A stretch of DNA of 64,000 nucleotides from Phragmites australis (Eukaryota > Streptophyta > Magnoliopsida > Poales > Poaceae): assembly GCF_958298935.1 (NCBI RefSeq), contig NC_084927.1:27664001-27728000 (forward strand), written 5' to 3'. This document shows, piece by piece, positions 1-13,446 of this stretch. Both the position numbers and the translations under genes were made by a program. The notes under the pieces were generated by a model, which ran no database searches, was not told the DNA's origin, and saw only the letters and a program-made list of their open reading frames with translations. How positions within the stretch are numbered: position 1 is the stretch's first letter; each line of letters begins with the position of its first letter.

Positions 1-1062
1 CGAGGCCTGGTGCGGGGGCGTCCCACTCCCACCTCGCCGCCTCCGTCCACTCGCCTCCTCTTCTCCCCGTGTCACCTCCCATCTCGTCCGGGCTAGGCCC
101 CGTGGTTCCGCGACCGATGGTCGCCCGCCTAGGCGCCGGCCGCCGTCGAGCGTTTCGCGAAATTCCGGCGCGCCGCGAGGGCTACGCCGTGCGGCCAATG
201 TTGGGCAGCCGCCGCCGCAGACGCGCCGCGCGGGCTGGCTGGACCCCGGCGTGGCCCCGCGCTCTTCCCGACGACCGCTACATGCCGCGAGCCCTTGCCG
301 GCCACCCGCCGTGCCGCGAGCGTCGCCGGGCGCCTCGATCCCGCGGACGCTGCCTCTACCCCGCCTCCTGCCCCGCGCCGTGAGCCCGTGCCGGATGCTG
401 CCGCGATCGCCGCGGCGATCGCCCAGTGCCAGCCAGCCGCGCGCGCGCATTGGCGCCAGTGTGCCTCCGCAACTCCGCGGCGTCTCCCTGCATGCCGTAC
501 CACACGTGCGAAACGAGGGACCACGCCGGCACCAGGTACCACTCCTGCACCAAACCCAAATTACCTCGAGAGAATTTGAATCCGTATCTTGCTTCCTGAT
601 TACGCTAGCTGTTCGATAGGAATCCCCCAGTCCTGTGGTAGCGTCCTGTAGCTTTCCTCATGCCCGCTTCCGGCTGACGTTGCTGTCTCTTCAAAATTCA
701 AATCGTTAATCTACAGACCGATATTCACTGGTCATACCAATTTGTTAAGCCGAACACCGATCGATGATCACAGCGCTATTGATAGATTTAACACAACTTT
801 GTCCCCATAATTTGATGCTATCAAGTTAAATCTGAAACGAACTTGAGAGAGCTTGGCAAGCTCTGCTTTTCTGCCGGCGAGATATTTCGTCCATGGTTCT
901 AGAATGTTCCGCCGAGAAAGAATAAAATGGAGAGCGGAATGTGCTACTGCTGTCTCGGTCAAAAAGGAGGCCCGGCGCAGGCTGCTGTAACAACAGAAGT
1001 ACGTACCCTCCAAGAAAGCGCGGCCGCGTGATGCGGCACTCGCGTTTCTTTCGACGATTAAT
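1..1062. other. GC-rich segment then unannotated spacer
   Basis: Bases 1-620 are very GC-rich and open in several frames on both strands, but the translations are Arg/Ala/Pro-rich low-complexity sequence with no recognisable domain. That is what frame shadows of a CpG-rich region look like. It could be the edge of a promoter or first exon of a gene lying to the left. Bases 620-1062 are ordinary AT-balanced spacer in which I see nothing. Confidence 0.4.
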
Positions 1063-1211
1063 TGCTGGCAGGATTAAAATTTCACCAAAATTTTGATAAT
1101 TTTTTGAAGAGAATAAAATATTTAATTTTGGATTTTTTTTTTACTGAAATATGAGACTCATAGAGAGGAGGATGAATTTTGGTGAAATTTTGTGAATTTT
1201 AGTCTTGTTGG
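1063..1211. mobile_element. Small fold-back (MITE-like) element
   Basis: The left end reads GGATTAAAATTTCACC and the right end, read on the opposite strand, reads GACTAAAATTCACAAAATTTC. This gives imperfect inverted repeats of roughly 30 bp around an AT-rich core of about 90 bp. It lies about 320 bp upstream of the PP2C TATA box. The size and fold-back shape suggest a MITE; no clean target duplication was found, so the borders are approximate. Confidence 0.45.
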
Positions 1212-1530
1212 AAAAAATTGTAAAATGAAATTAAAATGCTGGTTCATTTTAATCCACTTTATCACGCGTATCGGCAAACAAGATTAAGTGCTAAACCACA
1301 TTTCCCCTGTTGCACAGCTTGTTTATTGATGACACGGGAATCTGGTTTAGTTACTAACCACATTCCTGATTAGGCTCCAAGACAAGGCGGCAACAAGTTA
1401 ATCACCGCGCGCCGTGAACTTGTCCGGAGTCCGGACGTGCGCGAGCCGGAGCCGCGCAGGGCGAGCCGATCCAGCGGCGCACCCGCACCCGCACCCGCAC
1501 CCGGGCGAAGCAACGGAGCGGAGCGGAGGC

Positions 1531-1536
1531 TATAAG
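1531..1536 (+). promoter_or_regulatory. TATA box of the PP2C gene
   Basis: TATAAG sits in a GC-rich stretch about 30 bases before the CT-repeat leader. Transcription probably starts near 1560. A good splice donor (GAAG|GTGAG) follows at 1625/1626 and the next acceptor is at 3604, so the leader would be split by an intron of about 2 kb. This is inference from sequence signals only. Confidence 0.55.
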
Positions 1537-1561
1537 TGCCCCTCCCTTGCATGGACGACCG

Positions 1562-1564
<3 letters not shown>

Positions 1565-1605
<41 letters not shown>
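1565..1605 (+). repeat. (TC)n microsatellite in the PP2C leader
   Basis: About 20 uninterrupted TC dinucleotides lie in the predicted 5' untranslated exon, just downstream of the expected start site. Pyrimidine-patch leaders of this kind are common in plant genes. Being a microsatellite, its length is likely to vary between alleles. Confidence 0.9.
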
Positions 1606-1606
<1 letters not shown>

Positions 1607-3620
1607 GTGAAGACCGCTCGGGAAGGTGAGATCTCCACCCCCTCCTCCTCCTCTCTTCTCCTATATTTGTTCGTCTGCTTCCTCACCCAAAACCCCATCC
1701 TCCACTTTCCGAAGCTCGTAAGATTTCTTCTCCTTTCGCCCTTTCGCTGCGATTTCGTCCTGCTCCTGCGCATCCATGCAGTGGTTTTAAATGTTGCTGC
1801 TGCTTTTCTTTGTCGCGGAGCGGATTCCTGCTGTGCTGAGGCTTTTCGGTTCACGAAACTTTGTAGGATTTTGACCGTGGCTTTGTTCTTATCGTGAGTT
1901 CTTGCGAGTTCTTGCTGCTTGGTGATGTTGCCGTTGCTGGTTTTGCTGCTGCGGTGGTTTTCTTGGTGGTGAAGGAGGAGGCTAGCGAGCACCGGCGACA
2001 GTGATCTCCGCTCGCCTCTCTCTCCTCGGGACTCGGTGCACTGGTTCTTCTGGTTCTTCCTGCCGTCGTCTCTTGATGCCTCATCTTGTTGTTCTTGGTG
2101 CTAAAATCGTGGAATTTGTCTAGTGCTGGTGAGCACTTTCGTTTGGGAGTTCCTCGCTCTTCTTGAGGCCCTTCGGTCTCCGAAACGTTCGCGAGATTTT
2201 ACCCGCAGTTCGGCCTTCTCTTGTTTTATTGCGTCCCGTGTGTTCTTGTTGCCGTTGCTGTTGGTGGTGGTTTCGTGGGAGAGGCGGCGGCTAAGGAGCA
2301 CCGCGATTCCATGGATCTCTCTTCGCTTTTCCTCTCGGAATTTCTATGGTCTTGTTCTCATCATCCGTTTCTTGATGCCTCTTGTCGTTCTTGCTGCTGT
2401 TGATGAGCATCACAACTCGAGGTTAAATCTGTTCGTCTCTCTTGTTTTCTTTTCTTTTCTTATGTTCGGAATGTTTAAGAGGTCGCTGTTTTTTTTTTGT
2501 GTGTGTGTGTTTAGGGTTTTAGAAACGTGTGGATTTGAACCATCGTTTTCTTATCCCTCTTGTTGTTGATGTGTTCCCGACACTAATGCGCGCGCGACAG
2601 AGATGGTCTCTGTCCGTCTCCCTTACCTGTTTCGTTGCTTTGTTTCCATGTTTTGGATCTGTCAGGTCTCCGTTTCTTGATTTTGTTTTGCTCAATGGTG
2701 TCTGATCGTTTCTGTTGTTGTGTGCTAGCGTGCTCCGCAGATTACCTTTCTATTCTTCTTTTTTCCCTTCAGTTTTTGTATGTCCAAGTAGTTGAGATGT
2801 GGGTTACTTCGTCCAGACCAAGTGAATCATATTTGCAAGATTGAGTGGTGTGTGCTTGTCTATTACTATAATTTCTTGCCAAGGGTGTTTTGCAGTGTCA
2901 CATTACGATGTAGTTCCTTCCTGGTAAAAATGTCTGTGAGACATCATTAAATCCTCGTATGAATTGAATTCTCTGAAAACATGTCTGTTGCTTTTTTTTT
3001 CCACTTCATTCAGATAGTGTCTGGACAAATATATAGTTTGCTGTTTGGCATACAGAAGTACAAGTCCTCGAAATATTTCATTAGTTGAACATCTTCTGTC
3101 GCATTGAAGTACGCTATTATGATTTGGGTTTGTGCAGTATTTTGTTACCCGAAAATCTTAGTTCACTTTACTTTAGGGTTAATTTTTATGATAGATCTTA
3201 GGTGGAAAACATGGTTTTAGTGCATCCCTGAAAACTGTTACTTCTTCCAGATTATATAGTATCCTGGAATGCACCCAGCGCCAGGGGCCCTCTTTCCGAG
3301 CCTCAGTTACATCTCGCCATTCAAGATTATTTTCTCTGTTGGTTTCTCATCCATAGAAAACATGGGGCCAAAGGAATGACGAGTTATGCATTGAGCGTTG
3401 CAAGCAATGAAGTTTCCATGTTTTCTTTCTGCAATGAAATCCTAATTTTACATACGATAGGACGCCGGTGCTACTGAAGCTTTCTTGTCTGCGTAATGCT
3501 TTCTGGTGTATGTGTGATCTGTAATCCGATGTCATTTTGTTCATTTCTTCAAAATTTTCTAGATACAGATTTTGGGCTATTGTACTCATACTTTTATGTT
3601 GCAGGATATTAAGCCCCGCT

Positions 3621-6497
3621 ATGGCACTTTCTGTGCCTGTGACAATAAAGACTACTGAGCATGGTGGTAATGGAAGATTTGACTATGCCGTGTCAGCTAT
3701 GCAAGGATACCGTGAAAATATGGAAGATGCTGTGAGTAACTTACCGGCCTTTTGTAGGATCATTGGGAGCATAATTCTATGAAATATACATGATTAACTT
3801 GCTAGTAGTTTCTGCAAAACACTGAAGCCTAACCTGTAGCCTTCTTGTTCTACAGCATGCAATTGTTCTAGATCTTGATGCTGCGACTGCCACATCATTC
3901 TTTGGTGTTTATGATGGCCATGGAGGTTTGATCTTCAATCTAATCCTCTCATGAAGAAGAAATTTCAAATGCAGGATACCCGTCAACGGAATGTTTAGCT
4001 ATTTGAGTTCATTACATTCTTTTGACATATAACCTTCTATACACTCAAGAGTACTGTTACCTCATATTTTTGTTTTTATCAATAATAGGTAGCATTTACT
4101 ACAATATTTATACCAGATGACCGTTTGAGTTATTTATGTTCTGTTTCAGGACCAGCTGTAGCAAAGTATTGCGCGAAACACTTACACATTGAGCTTCTCA
4201 AATTTCAAGAGTTTCATGACAATCTTCCTTATGCAGTGGAGAGAACGTTCTTAAGGTTATTAATTATGTAGCTTTCCTAATTCATGCATTCTATATTTTG
4301 AGGTCAAATAAGTTATATCCCTTCGTTGCACTTGTTGCACATACAAATAAGAAATATGTAATCGTTGCTCCTACTTAACTGTTGCAGAATGGATGAGATG
4401 TTGAGAGACAGGAGGGCAGGGTGGGAATTATCCAAGTATGGTGGTAACGAACAATGGAAAAAATATAGAAGAAATCTTCTCACCAGTTGTTTTTTACCTC
4501 TCTGTGTGCAGGTGTTAATTCAACTGTTTATTTATAGAAAATCTAATATATGAAGGTATGTCATATTTGCTTCAGCTTGGATTTTTTTCGCAGAGGCCTG
4601 CATATGCGGGGCCAGTAGGGGATGGATGTACTGCGTGTGTGGCTCTCATTAGAGGCAACCAAATCATTGTTGGAAATGCTGGTGATTCTCGCTGTGTACT
4701 CTCAAGGAATGGTCAGGTGCAGTGACTAATTTTCTTGTCGAAGTGTCTATCTGATAACAAATCAGCATGCTATTTTTTAATAATAGATAAATTCTAATGG
4801 TGACTAAGTATTCTGTTTATTTCCATTGTATGTAAAGGCAATTGAATTATCCACCGATCACAAACCAAACCTTCCAGCCGAAACACAGAGAATACAAGAT
4901 GCAGGACATGAGGTAGCTATGTCAAATAGAGGAAACATCCATCGTATTGATGATGGAATTGCGATCTCGAGAGCAATTGGTACAGTTCTGCCTGACTTTT
5001 AGATTCGTTGTGTGGTTATAGAGTTGATTGTGTTGTAATTGGTGTGTCACTTTCTTTGCATTTCAGGTGACCTGAGGTACAAGGATAATGCCAATTTGAG
5101 TCCCCAAAACCAAGCGGTGACTGCCTTACCTGAAGTTCGCTCTGTAAGTGTAACTAAGTTAGGTTGCCGAAGTGTAATTTTTTCCAGCTGGATATCATCT
5201 AATGGAAAATTAATTTATTTTTGTTAGGAAGAGATAACCGATGATACTGAATTTCTTGTTATAGCATGTGATGGAATCTGGTATGTTTTCAGCTAAAAAA
5301 ACACAGATGCATTGTTCTATTATGCTTTGCTTCCCATGTCCCTGATTCCATGCATAACACATCAACTCCAAGATAGGATAGTATGTGCCAGAAAGGAGTT
5401 TGTAGATTTTGGTTCGTTTAAATTTGATTTACATTAGACTGGGCCACTCACCACCATGCATATTTCATTGTTGTATGGTTTTCTCGAATTGGTGGGTTTA
5501 AGTCCTTTCCTGAGTTCAGTGTGATGGGTCCAGAGAGGTCAAAGTCACAGCAAGGTGCAATGTCTGCCAATCCTGTGTGCGCTAATGCTTCCTAATGTCC
5601 AGATAATTATTAACTCTTGATGCTGTATTTTCTTTACCAAGTTAGTTTGCTGGACATGATCGTCAGATATAGTTGATTTATTTTGGAAGAACTTGAAGAA
5701 CATGAATCTTAACATACCGGGTCTGCATAACATCGGTATTTAATGAAACATACTGGTGAAATTGTAATAAGGATCCTGGCCAGCCTGAGAGTAGTACTCG
5801 CTGGTGTAACTAATTCTCTCTACGTTGTTTGCTCTAAATTCGCACCCCTCTTGCACATGTCTTTCTTTTGTAGGGATTGCATGACAAGCCAGCAACTGGT
5901 TAATTATGTAACGATATACATGAATAATGTGAGTATTCTTCCCCCTCAACATGTCTGCTCGTTTTGACATAGTGTGTTTGTATACTGAGAGCATATACAG
6001 TACGTGCAAAATATTCTCTCTTCAGTGTAGAGAGTTTCTCTATATGGATGGTCCGGTGCATGGCTTTTTATTTGCATGTTGTTCATTTGTTATCTCTGTT
6101 GTCTTGACAGAACGTAGACCTGTGGCGCATCTGTGAGTCCCTTCTTTCGCACTGCTTAGCACAACCTAGAGGGAAGGACAACATGTCTGTCATACTGGTT
6201 CGGTTCAATAAGCCCGCCGAAGGTCGCCCCGTCCACCAACGTGTCGCCGGCCACCCTGGGGTCTTGTCCTCCAACGCGCCAGCGGCCGCCGTAGCGCCCT
6301 CCGCCCCCCAACATGCCGCCGGTCACCCTGGGGCCCTGTCGTCCTCCATCGTGCTGCCGCCGCCGCCAAACGTGGAGCACACTGTCAGCTCCGCCCCGCC
6401 CTCCGTCAACTTGGGCGGTGCTGACGCTGGCCCCATCGCGGGCGGAGTCTACGACCAGCTCCCCGAGACACAGCGCTCCAAGAGCTCAGAGCTCTGA
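3621..6497 (+). CDS. Protein phosphatase 2C (PPM family), 415 aa
   Basis: Metal-dependent Ser/Thr phosphatase of the plant PP2C family, of the cytosolic/nuclear type without transit peptide or membrane segment. Ten coding exons join in phase: 3621-3731, 3856-3925, 4150-4255, 4388-4511, 4594-4716, 4838-4979, 5067-5143, 5228-5280, 5874-5928 and 6111-6497. All have GT-AG borders. Family motifs appear in order: MEDA at 34-37, YDGHGG at 56-61 (metal-binding Asp57), GCTACV near 148, AGDSRC at 166-171, DHKP at 185-188, SRAIGD at 222-227, CDGIWD at 265-270 and GKDN at 308-311. The start was chosen because the ATG lies 17 bases after the acceptor that ends the leader intron and because the exons stay in frame. 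The catalytic domain ends near residue 320; a Pro/Ala-rich tail of about 95 residues follows and contains a short internal duplication. All key residues seen are intact, so it is probably active. Its substrate is unknown. Confidence 0.9.
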
Positions 6498-6714
6498 GTT
6501 TGTTTTGTCAGGAAAATATGAGCTTGCCTACCCTGGTTCGTTCATGTGGGGTGCATCTTAGCCACACAGTTTTGGATTCGTTTTATCAGGACAAGATGAA
6601 CTTGATTTTTCACTGTATGCGTAGGATGATATCTTATGAGTAGTTTGCTAACTGACGATTTTGGCCTGGGAGCCGTACGTTTGAGTAAAGTTTTCTACGG
6701 TCTGGAGGATGCTT

Positions 6715-6720
6715 AATAAA
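6715..6720 (+). terminator. Poly(A) signal of the PP2C gene
   Basis: A canonical AATAAA lies about 220 bases after the PP2C stop codon and is the first such hexamer downstream of it. It gives a 3' untranslated region of about 240 bases. The 350 bases that follow, up to the GC-rich fragment at 7.1 kb, show no further feature. Confidence 0.5.
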
Positions 6721-7100
6721 ATGTAGCAGTGCACTTTCTAAATGGCTACTGCCATCGGAACTTCTATATGCTTTGTGTGTCTTTGATCGTAGCTCTCTTA
6801 TGCCTGAATGTGAGCTAAGCTATGCTAGTTAGTACACATACAGACTCAGATGGGTGTGCGAACTTTAGGAGGCCTCACCACATTGTGCAAAGATTGTCGT
6901 AGCTGGCATTCAGAAACCAACTGGCGCAAGAAGCAGTGCACTTTCTGATGCTGGTGCTACTTAGCTACGAGGCAATAGGATTACTACATCAAGTATAGAA
7001 GTAGACGTTCGGATGCTCATCAATCATCATGCATGATTGCCCTTGTACCCTTGGCATTGATCGATGTACCTAACCTTGAGAGTTGAGACTCACGGCCAAG

Positions 7101-7464
7101 CTAGAACCCGCACACAGTCACTCCTCGCAACTCAGCGCGCCGCAGCATCTCGGTCGAGCTCGTACCGCTCGGCGGCTCCGAGCAGCAACTCCACCAGGGC
7201 GTCAGGCGGCTCATGTCCGGAAGGGCCTCTCGGCGTAGTACGCGGCGCGCAGCAGCGCCACGAAGGCCTCGGAGCCCTCGCACGGGGGAACGGCGACAGT
7301 CGGCGCGGAGCAGGGCTGCGCGAGGAGCCGAATGCGGGGGCGGGACGGCCGGGACCACGCGACGCTGCGCCGAGTCGAGGCAGCTGCACGGCGCCAGGCG
7401 CGCGCGGGAACGCTGTGCTGGGCGTGACGCGATATGGACGCAGCGCGTACTGTCGTCACGCTGA
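7101..7464 (-). pseudogene. Degenerate BTB/POZ-like coding fragment
   Basis: On the minus strand three overlapping frames carry successive pieces that read like the C-terminal half of a BTB/POZ fold: EGSEAFVALLRAAYYAE in one frame, REALPDMS in the next, then PDALVELLLGAAERYELD in the third. The order and spacing fit one ancestral frame broken by two frameshifts within about 250 bases. The block is strongly GC-rich compared with its flanks, as grass single-exon genes often are. No start codon or N-terminal half is present. The family assignment rests on eye-matched pattern only and could be wrong. Confidence 0.4.
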
Positions 7465-7527
7465 CCGAGCCGATTAAATTCCAGGCCCTTAGCCCGTTAC
7501 AAATCTACATGGGATGACCCATAAACA

Positions 7528-7693
7528 GGCCCATTTAGCCCATAAACAAGCAGACACAAATTGCTGTGCCACCGTGGGCCGCACGTTAATCCCATCCAGC
7601 CCACACAGAGGCCCGCCTACCCCATGGAGTGACTCGCTCGATCGGGTCCATTGATCCGTTCTATATAACCTCTGCCCACGAGCCTAGGGTTTT
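7528..7693 (+). promoter_or_regulatory. RPL23A promoter: site II motifs, TATA, telo-box
   Basis: Four site II elements (TGGGCY or its complement) lie at 7528-7533, 7537-7542, 7575-7580 and 7598-7603. TATATAA follows at about 7662. A telo-box (CTAGGGTTTT, 7684-7693) sits where transcription should begin. This combination is the known hallmark of plant ribosomal-protein and other growth-related promoters, where TCP factors bind site II. A leader exon follows and ends at 7734 with a GAGAG|GTAAG donor. Confidence 0.8.
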
Positions 7694-8477
7694 CTCCCCT
7701 GCTTCGCGTCTGCCACCTCCAGCCGCCACGAGAGGTAAGGTAAGCCACCCGCCGTCACCGCCACCGCCACCCTCCCGTCTCATCTCGTCTCGCCCCTCCC
7801 CGGCCGCCGTGCTCTATGCTTGCCTTTGCCTCCCGAATCGGGTGCATTTCTACGTTCGGTACAAGGCGTGGTATTGATTCGTGGAGAAGGCCGGATCTTC
7901 TTCGTACGCGATTGTTCTCGCCGGTTTATTAGCTAGAATCTTGTGTCCCGAGGTGTAGCACGCGCGCTAGGATTTTGTTCGTCTCGTCGAGCTCACGTCG
8001 CTGTTTGTAGCCGTAGCTTATGCTTTGTTCATGAAGGTATTGTGGAGAATCTCCTAGACGTTAGTACGCCGATCCTCTAGTAATGATGGTTCATGCTTAT
8101 GTTTCATTGCGCTTGTCATGGTTGATTTTGACATGATATAGATGGTTGCTTAGTTTTAAGGTGTCTTTTGGATGCATGAGCTCTAATCTGTTTGTTATAT
8201 GGGTTTTGGTGGTTACGCGACTAAAAAATCTGATTGGGCCTATGTTGTTAACCGTTCAATGAGATTGAATTAGTGCTTAGGTTGCCTACCCTAGAAAAAT
8301 TGTGTTTAGGTTGCCACTGTTGGTGCTAGTCTGGGATCTGTTAAAATGCTACATGGAGAACTGTTGTTAAATGGTGTAGGTTTAGGGTTACTCGCGTAAT
8401 AGAACAATCGTCTTCACCCACCTGACATAACCGTCTTTCTTTGCGTGCAGTTCAAGCAGGAGTTCAGAGAGGTTCAA

Positions 8478-10194
<1,717 letters not shown>

Positions 10195-10594
10195 GTTACA
10201 GGCTACTGCGTTAGGGCTTATTTGTCCTGGTTTTTATGTGAAACGAGAGTTTTGTAGCTATTCCTTAGCAAGGGGCCTCGGTGGCTCAGTTACCTGTCTT
10301 GATGCACACTTATGAATTTGATACCATCCAAGTGACCTGTTTTGTGCTTCTGAGTTCTGCACGTGCTTATACCGTTGGTTGCTTGTGAGCCTATTCTCAG
10401 CATTTCGGATGTCACCTCTTGTTTTGGTGTTGGATTTATGTTGGCAACTCTGCATTGCTCTGACATTATGATTGGCTTCAGTTTATGATTGCTGATGACA
10501 GTTTTTACTGTCGCGTCATACATCCCTGTCCTTGATAATGGCAGCATTTGCAGCTGAAACTTGAACTTCCCTGTTGGCCTGTATGATGCTGATA

Positions 10595-10839
10595 GGCTTC
10601 TCAAAATATAAGGTGTATTAGTATTTAGGACAGTCAAACTTTGTAAATTTTGATCAATAATTACTCAAGTTATATGAATATTTTAATGTATAAAAGTTAT
10701 ACCTAGATCTGTATTCAATAGATCTTTTAATATATTGAATTTGTAACAATTGATAATATATTACAGAATAAGTTAATAATTAAAGTATATTTTTAAAGAT
10801 TTTTTAAATCCTAATACGTCTTATTTGAGACAGAGGGAG
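10595..10839. mobile_element. Stowaway-like MITE (Tc1/mariner type)
   Basis: A 245-bp AT-rich element flanked by TA dinucleotides (10593-10594 and 10840-10841). The right end read inward is CTCCCTCTGTCTCAAATAAG, the classical Stowaway terminus. The left end shares CTCAAAATATAAGG followed by GTATTAGTATTT, with its outermost bases diverged. It lies about 400 bases downstream of the RPL23A stop. Confidence 0.75.
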
Positions 10840-10841
10840 TA

Positions 10842-12433
10842 TTGTTATTGGATAATTATGGTGTGATATTTATCTTGTGATTCTTTGGAGTTCGGCGAAG
10901 AACTGACATGGTAATCCAAGTAGCCCAGGAAATACAACGACGATGCAAATTGCAACAGACCGACACCGGCATCCTCAGCCGTCACCTCTCCGCGCGGTTG
11001 CCTTGGGTTCCATTGCGCCGGCTTCCAGACCACGGTCACCGTCACGTCGTCCTACCGCGCCCGCGTGCAGAACCGCTCCACGCCCTCGGCGCAACCCAGA
11101 GGGAACCGCACGCTCAACCACGACGTGCGCCACCGCGCTAGCCCGCCTGTACGGTTGTATGGCTAGGAACTCGGCGACGCTCCCGGACTTGGGGGCTGTT
11201 TGGTTGCTCCCCTGACCACCATGCTTGAGGAAAAAAGGGTGCCTGCTCAGGGCAGGGTGTAGAGGATGATTCTTGCCTGTTCAGGCATGGAGTGGAAGGA
11301 CCTGTTGGGTCAAAGACTATACCGGAGGAGAAAATGTCAGGCTAAAACTACGCTTTGTCAACTGAAATATGCAAACAGCCATAGGTGCGCTTTCGCTGCT
11401 TCTTCCCAACCCATGACAGCCTCAGGGTCAGGGGAGATCGTAGGTTGCGAGGCTCGGTCGGAGGAGCGTTGGGGACAATCAAAATGGAGTCGTTATTAGG
11501 TGGGGTAGAGGATGTTGGTGTGATCAATTTGGGCTGATACATGATTTGTGTTGCGAATTTTGCGGATTTGCGGCTGGGGTATAGAATAGAGAGAAAAAAA
11601 AAGGAAGGAGCTTGCAGGGTGTTGTCGTGCGACTCCAGGACGAGGGGAGCATCGTCAGGTAGGAGGTTGTGAGGGGCGCAGAGCTGCGCGGACTCCCCCA
11701 TGGCGGCTGCTTGAGCCCACCCCCACGGAGCCCACTTGGAACCACGGCATGGACGTGCGAGCTTAGTTGCCGACGGCTCCAGCAGAGGCAAGGTCATGCA
11801 CGCGGTCGTCACCTGGCTGTGCGCGTTCGACCGCCTCAGCACTCATCGCTAACCCCATCAGCTCACGGAGACGAAGCGGTGGGCAGAGATGGTAAAACGG
11901 GCGGCTCGGTCCGATACGGCATGGATTTATCGAGGCACCATCTGTTTAGGTACGGCTCATTTAGGCCACGGTTCACGTGTCTCGATTTCAGTTCAGACAT
12001 AATTCATTTAAGATCGGATCGTATCGTGTTGGTTTGTGGCACAGTACCTTCGATAATTTTTTTTTGCCCGTTACCTTACAAAAAATTGAAAAAAATTAAA
12101 AAACTTAATTTTACTCAGAATCAAACACTAGACTTTCTACTTAGGAGTCAAACATACTACTATTACACCACATATCATATATGGTATTAGATCTAAATAA
12201 ATTATATAAAATACTAAAAAATATAAACAGTTAAATAGACCGTGCCGTATCGTGTCGGCCTGACCCGTTAACTGTCGTGCCGTGCTGTGCCTGAATCGTG
12301 TTTCGAACCGACTCATGTTTGATGATCATTTAGACATCTTTAGCGGTGGAACCGTGAGTTCTCATGCGTCTGTTTTCGAGCGTCTGAGCCTCAGCATCGT
12401 TGCCTGAGTCCGGCAACACACGAGGGGAGCAAC
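10842..12433. other. Spacer with GC-rich fragments, no gene
   Basis: Short GC-rich patches at 10.94-11.15 kb and 11.65-11.85 kb are open in several frames but give no recognisable product. From 11.87 to 12.33 kb the sequence contains scattered GTGCCGT/CGTGCC words around an AT-rich core, which looks like an old dispersed repeat. I cannot name it. Confidence 0.4.
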
Positions 12434-12436
12434 TAA

Positions 12437-12738
12437 GGGTCTGTTTGTTTCAGCTGGAGATTCTGAAAAGTAGCTTATAGAAGCTGGATTGTGAAAAGCT
12501 GGATTGTAAAAAGCTGGATTGTGAAAAACTTTTAGACTGTAGATTCTAAAAAAATTTGATGGACACTTTAGTAAAATAGACTTTTACAATCTATCAAAAG
12601 CTGAGAAAAACCAACTTCTCAGATTTTCACAATCCAACCGGCAGATTTTAAAAAGCTATAACCAAAAGCTGTCTGTTTATTTCAGCTTCGGATTGTAAAA
12701 GCTGAAAGCCACAATCCGAAGCTGAAACAAACAGGCCC
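12437..12738. mobile_element. Tourist-like MITE (PIF/Harbinger type), 302 bp
   Basis: Terminal inverted repeats GGGTCTGTTTGTTTCAGCT and GGGCCTGTTTGTTTCAGCTT (opposite strand), differing at one base within the shared 19. The element is flanked by a perfect TAA target duplication at 12434-12436 and 12739-12741. Inside are several copies of GCTGGATTGTGAAAA. The 3-bp TAA duplication fits the PIF/Harbinger superfamily. No coding capacity. Confidence 0.85.
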
Positions 12739-13038
12739 TAAACACCACACATGCAGCAGCCAGGCTTGCTCATGCTTAGGCACATCACTGCCAGGGCAGC
12801 AACCAAACACGCCCTTGTTGCCTCGAAGGACGTGTCGTGGCGGGGGAGCGTGCTCCGTCCCCGCACTTGTAGATGTGCAGTGTTGGTGGTGGTTGGTGAT
12901 TGGACGATTCTATCATTTTGGCGGCTCGGGTGGAAACTAAAAATATGACATACTAAATTGAAATATAAAAAATTAATTAATATATAAATTGTAAGGATGA
13001 TATTTAATTTATTAAAAATATTTTTGATAAACACTTAT

Positions 13039-13446
13039 GGTGTGTTTGGTTGCCCGAATCACTTCTAGCTTGGCCTGGTGGATCATATCCATTGTTTCAG
13101 ACTGACTCGATATATGTATATATTTCCTCATCTTGAGACGGGAGTGAAACTCAATTCGAGTTTCTCTTCGTAGTCTAGCTTGACGGATGCAGACTCTGTA
13201 TCTATTTATATAGGTGGATTCACTTGTCAGTATCACAAAATCATCTTCGTACGAGTAACCAATTACAATCTCAACTCTTTTATCTTCTCATGTGACTTCA
13301 AATTTAATCAACTAAGCAGAAAACTTAATTCAACCTAACTAGATAGATACAACCAATCAAATAATATTATTTTCAATAAATATGACTCTGCTTAACTTGC
13401 TTATACGATGTAACTCTACGAAACCTCGTCCGGGAACGAACACACC
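13039..13446. mobile_element. MITE with GGTGTGTTTGGTT ends
   Basis: The left end GGTGTGTTTGGTTGCCCG and the right end read inward GGTGTGTTCGTTCCCGGACG form short imperfect inverted repeats around a 408-bp non-coding body. The target duplication is not clear. The superfamily is probably PIF/Harbinger or hAT; the borders are likely right within a few bases. Confidence 0.6.

Noticed and set aside
129..542. 137-codon minus-strand frame and overlapping plus-strand frames in the first 620 bases
   Set aside because: Ala/Arg-rich shadows of a GC-rich region; no domain, no conserved text, several frames equally open.
1402..1992. 196-codon minus-strand frame through the PP2C promoter
   Set aside because: Runs through the (TC)n microsatellite and gives RERERE low-complexity text; antisense shadow.
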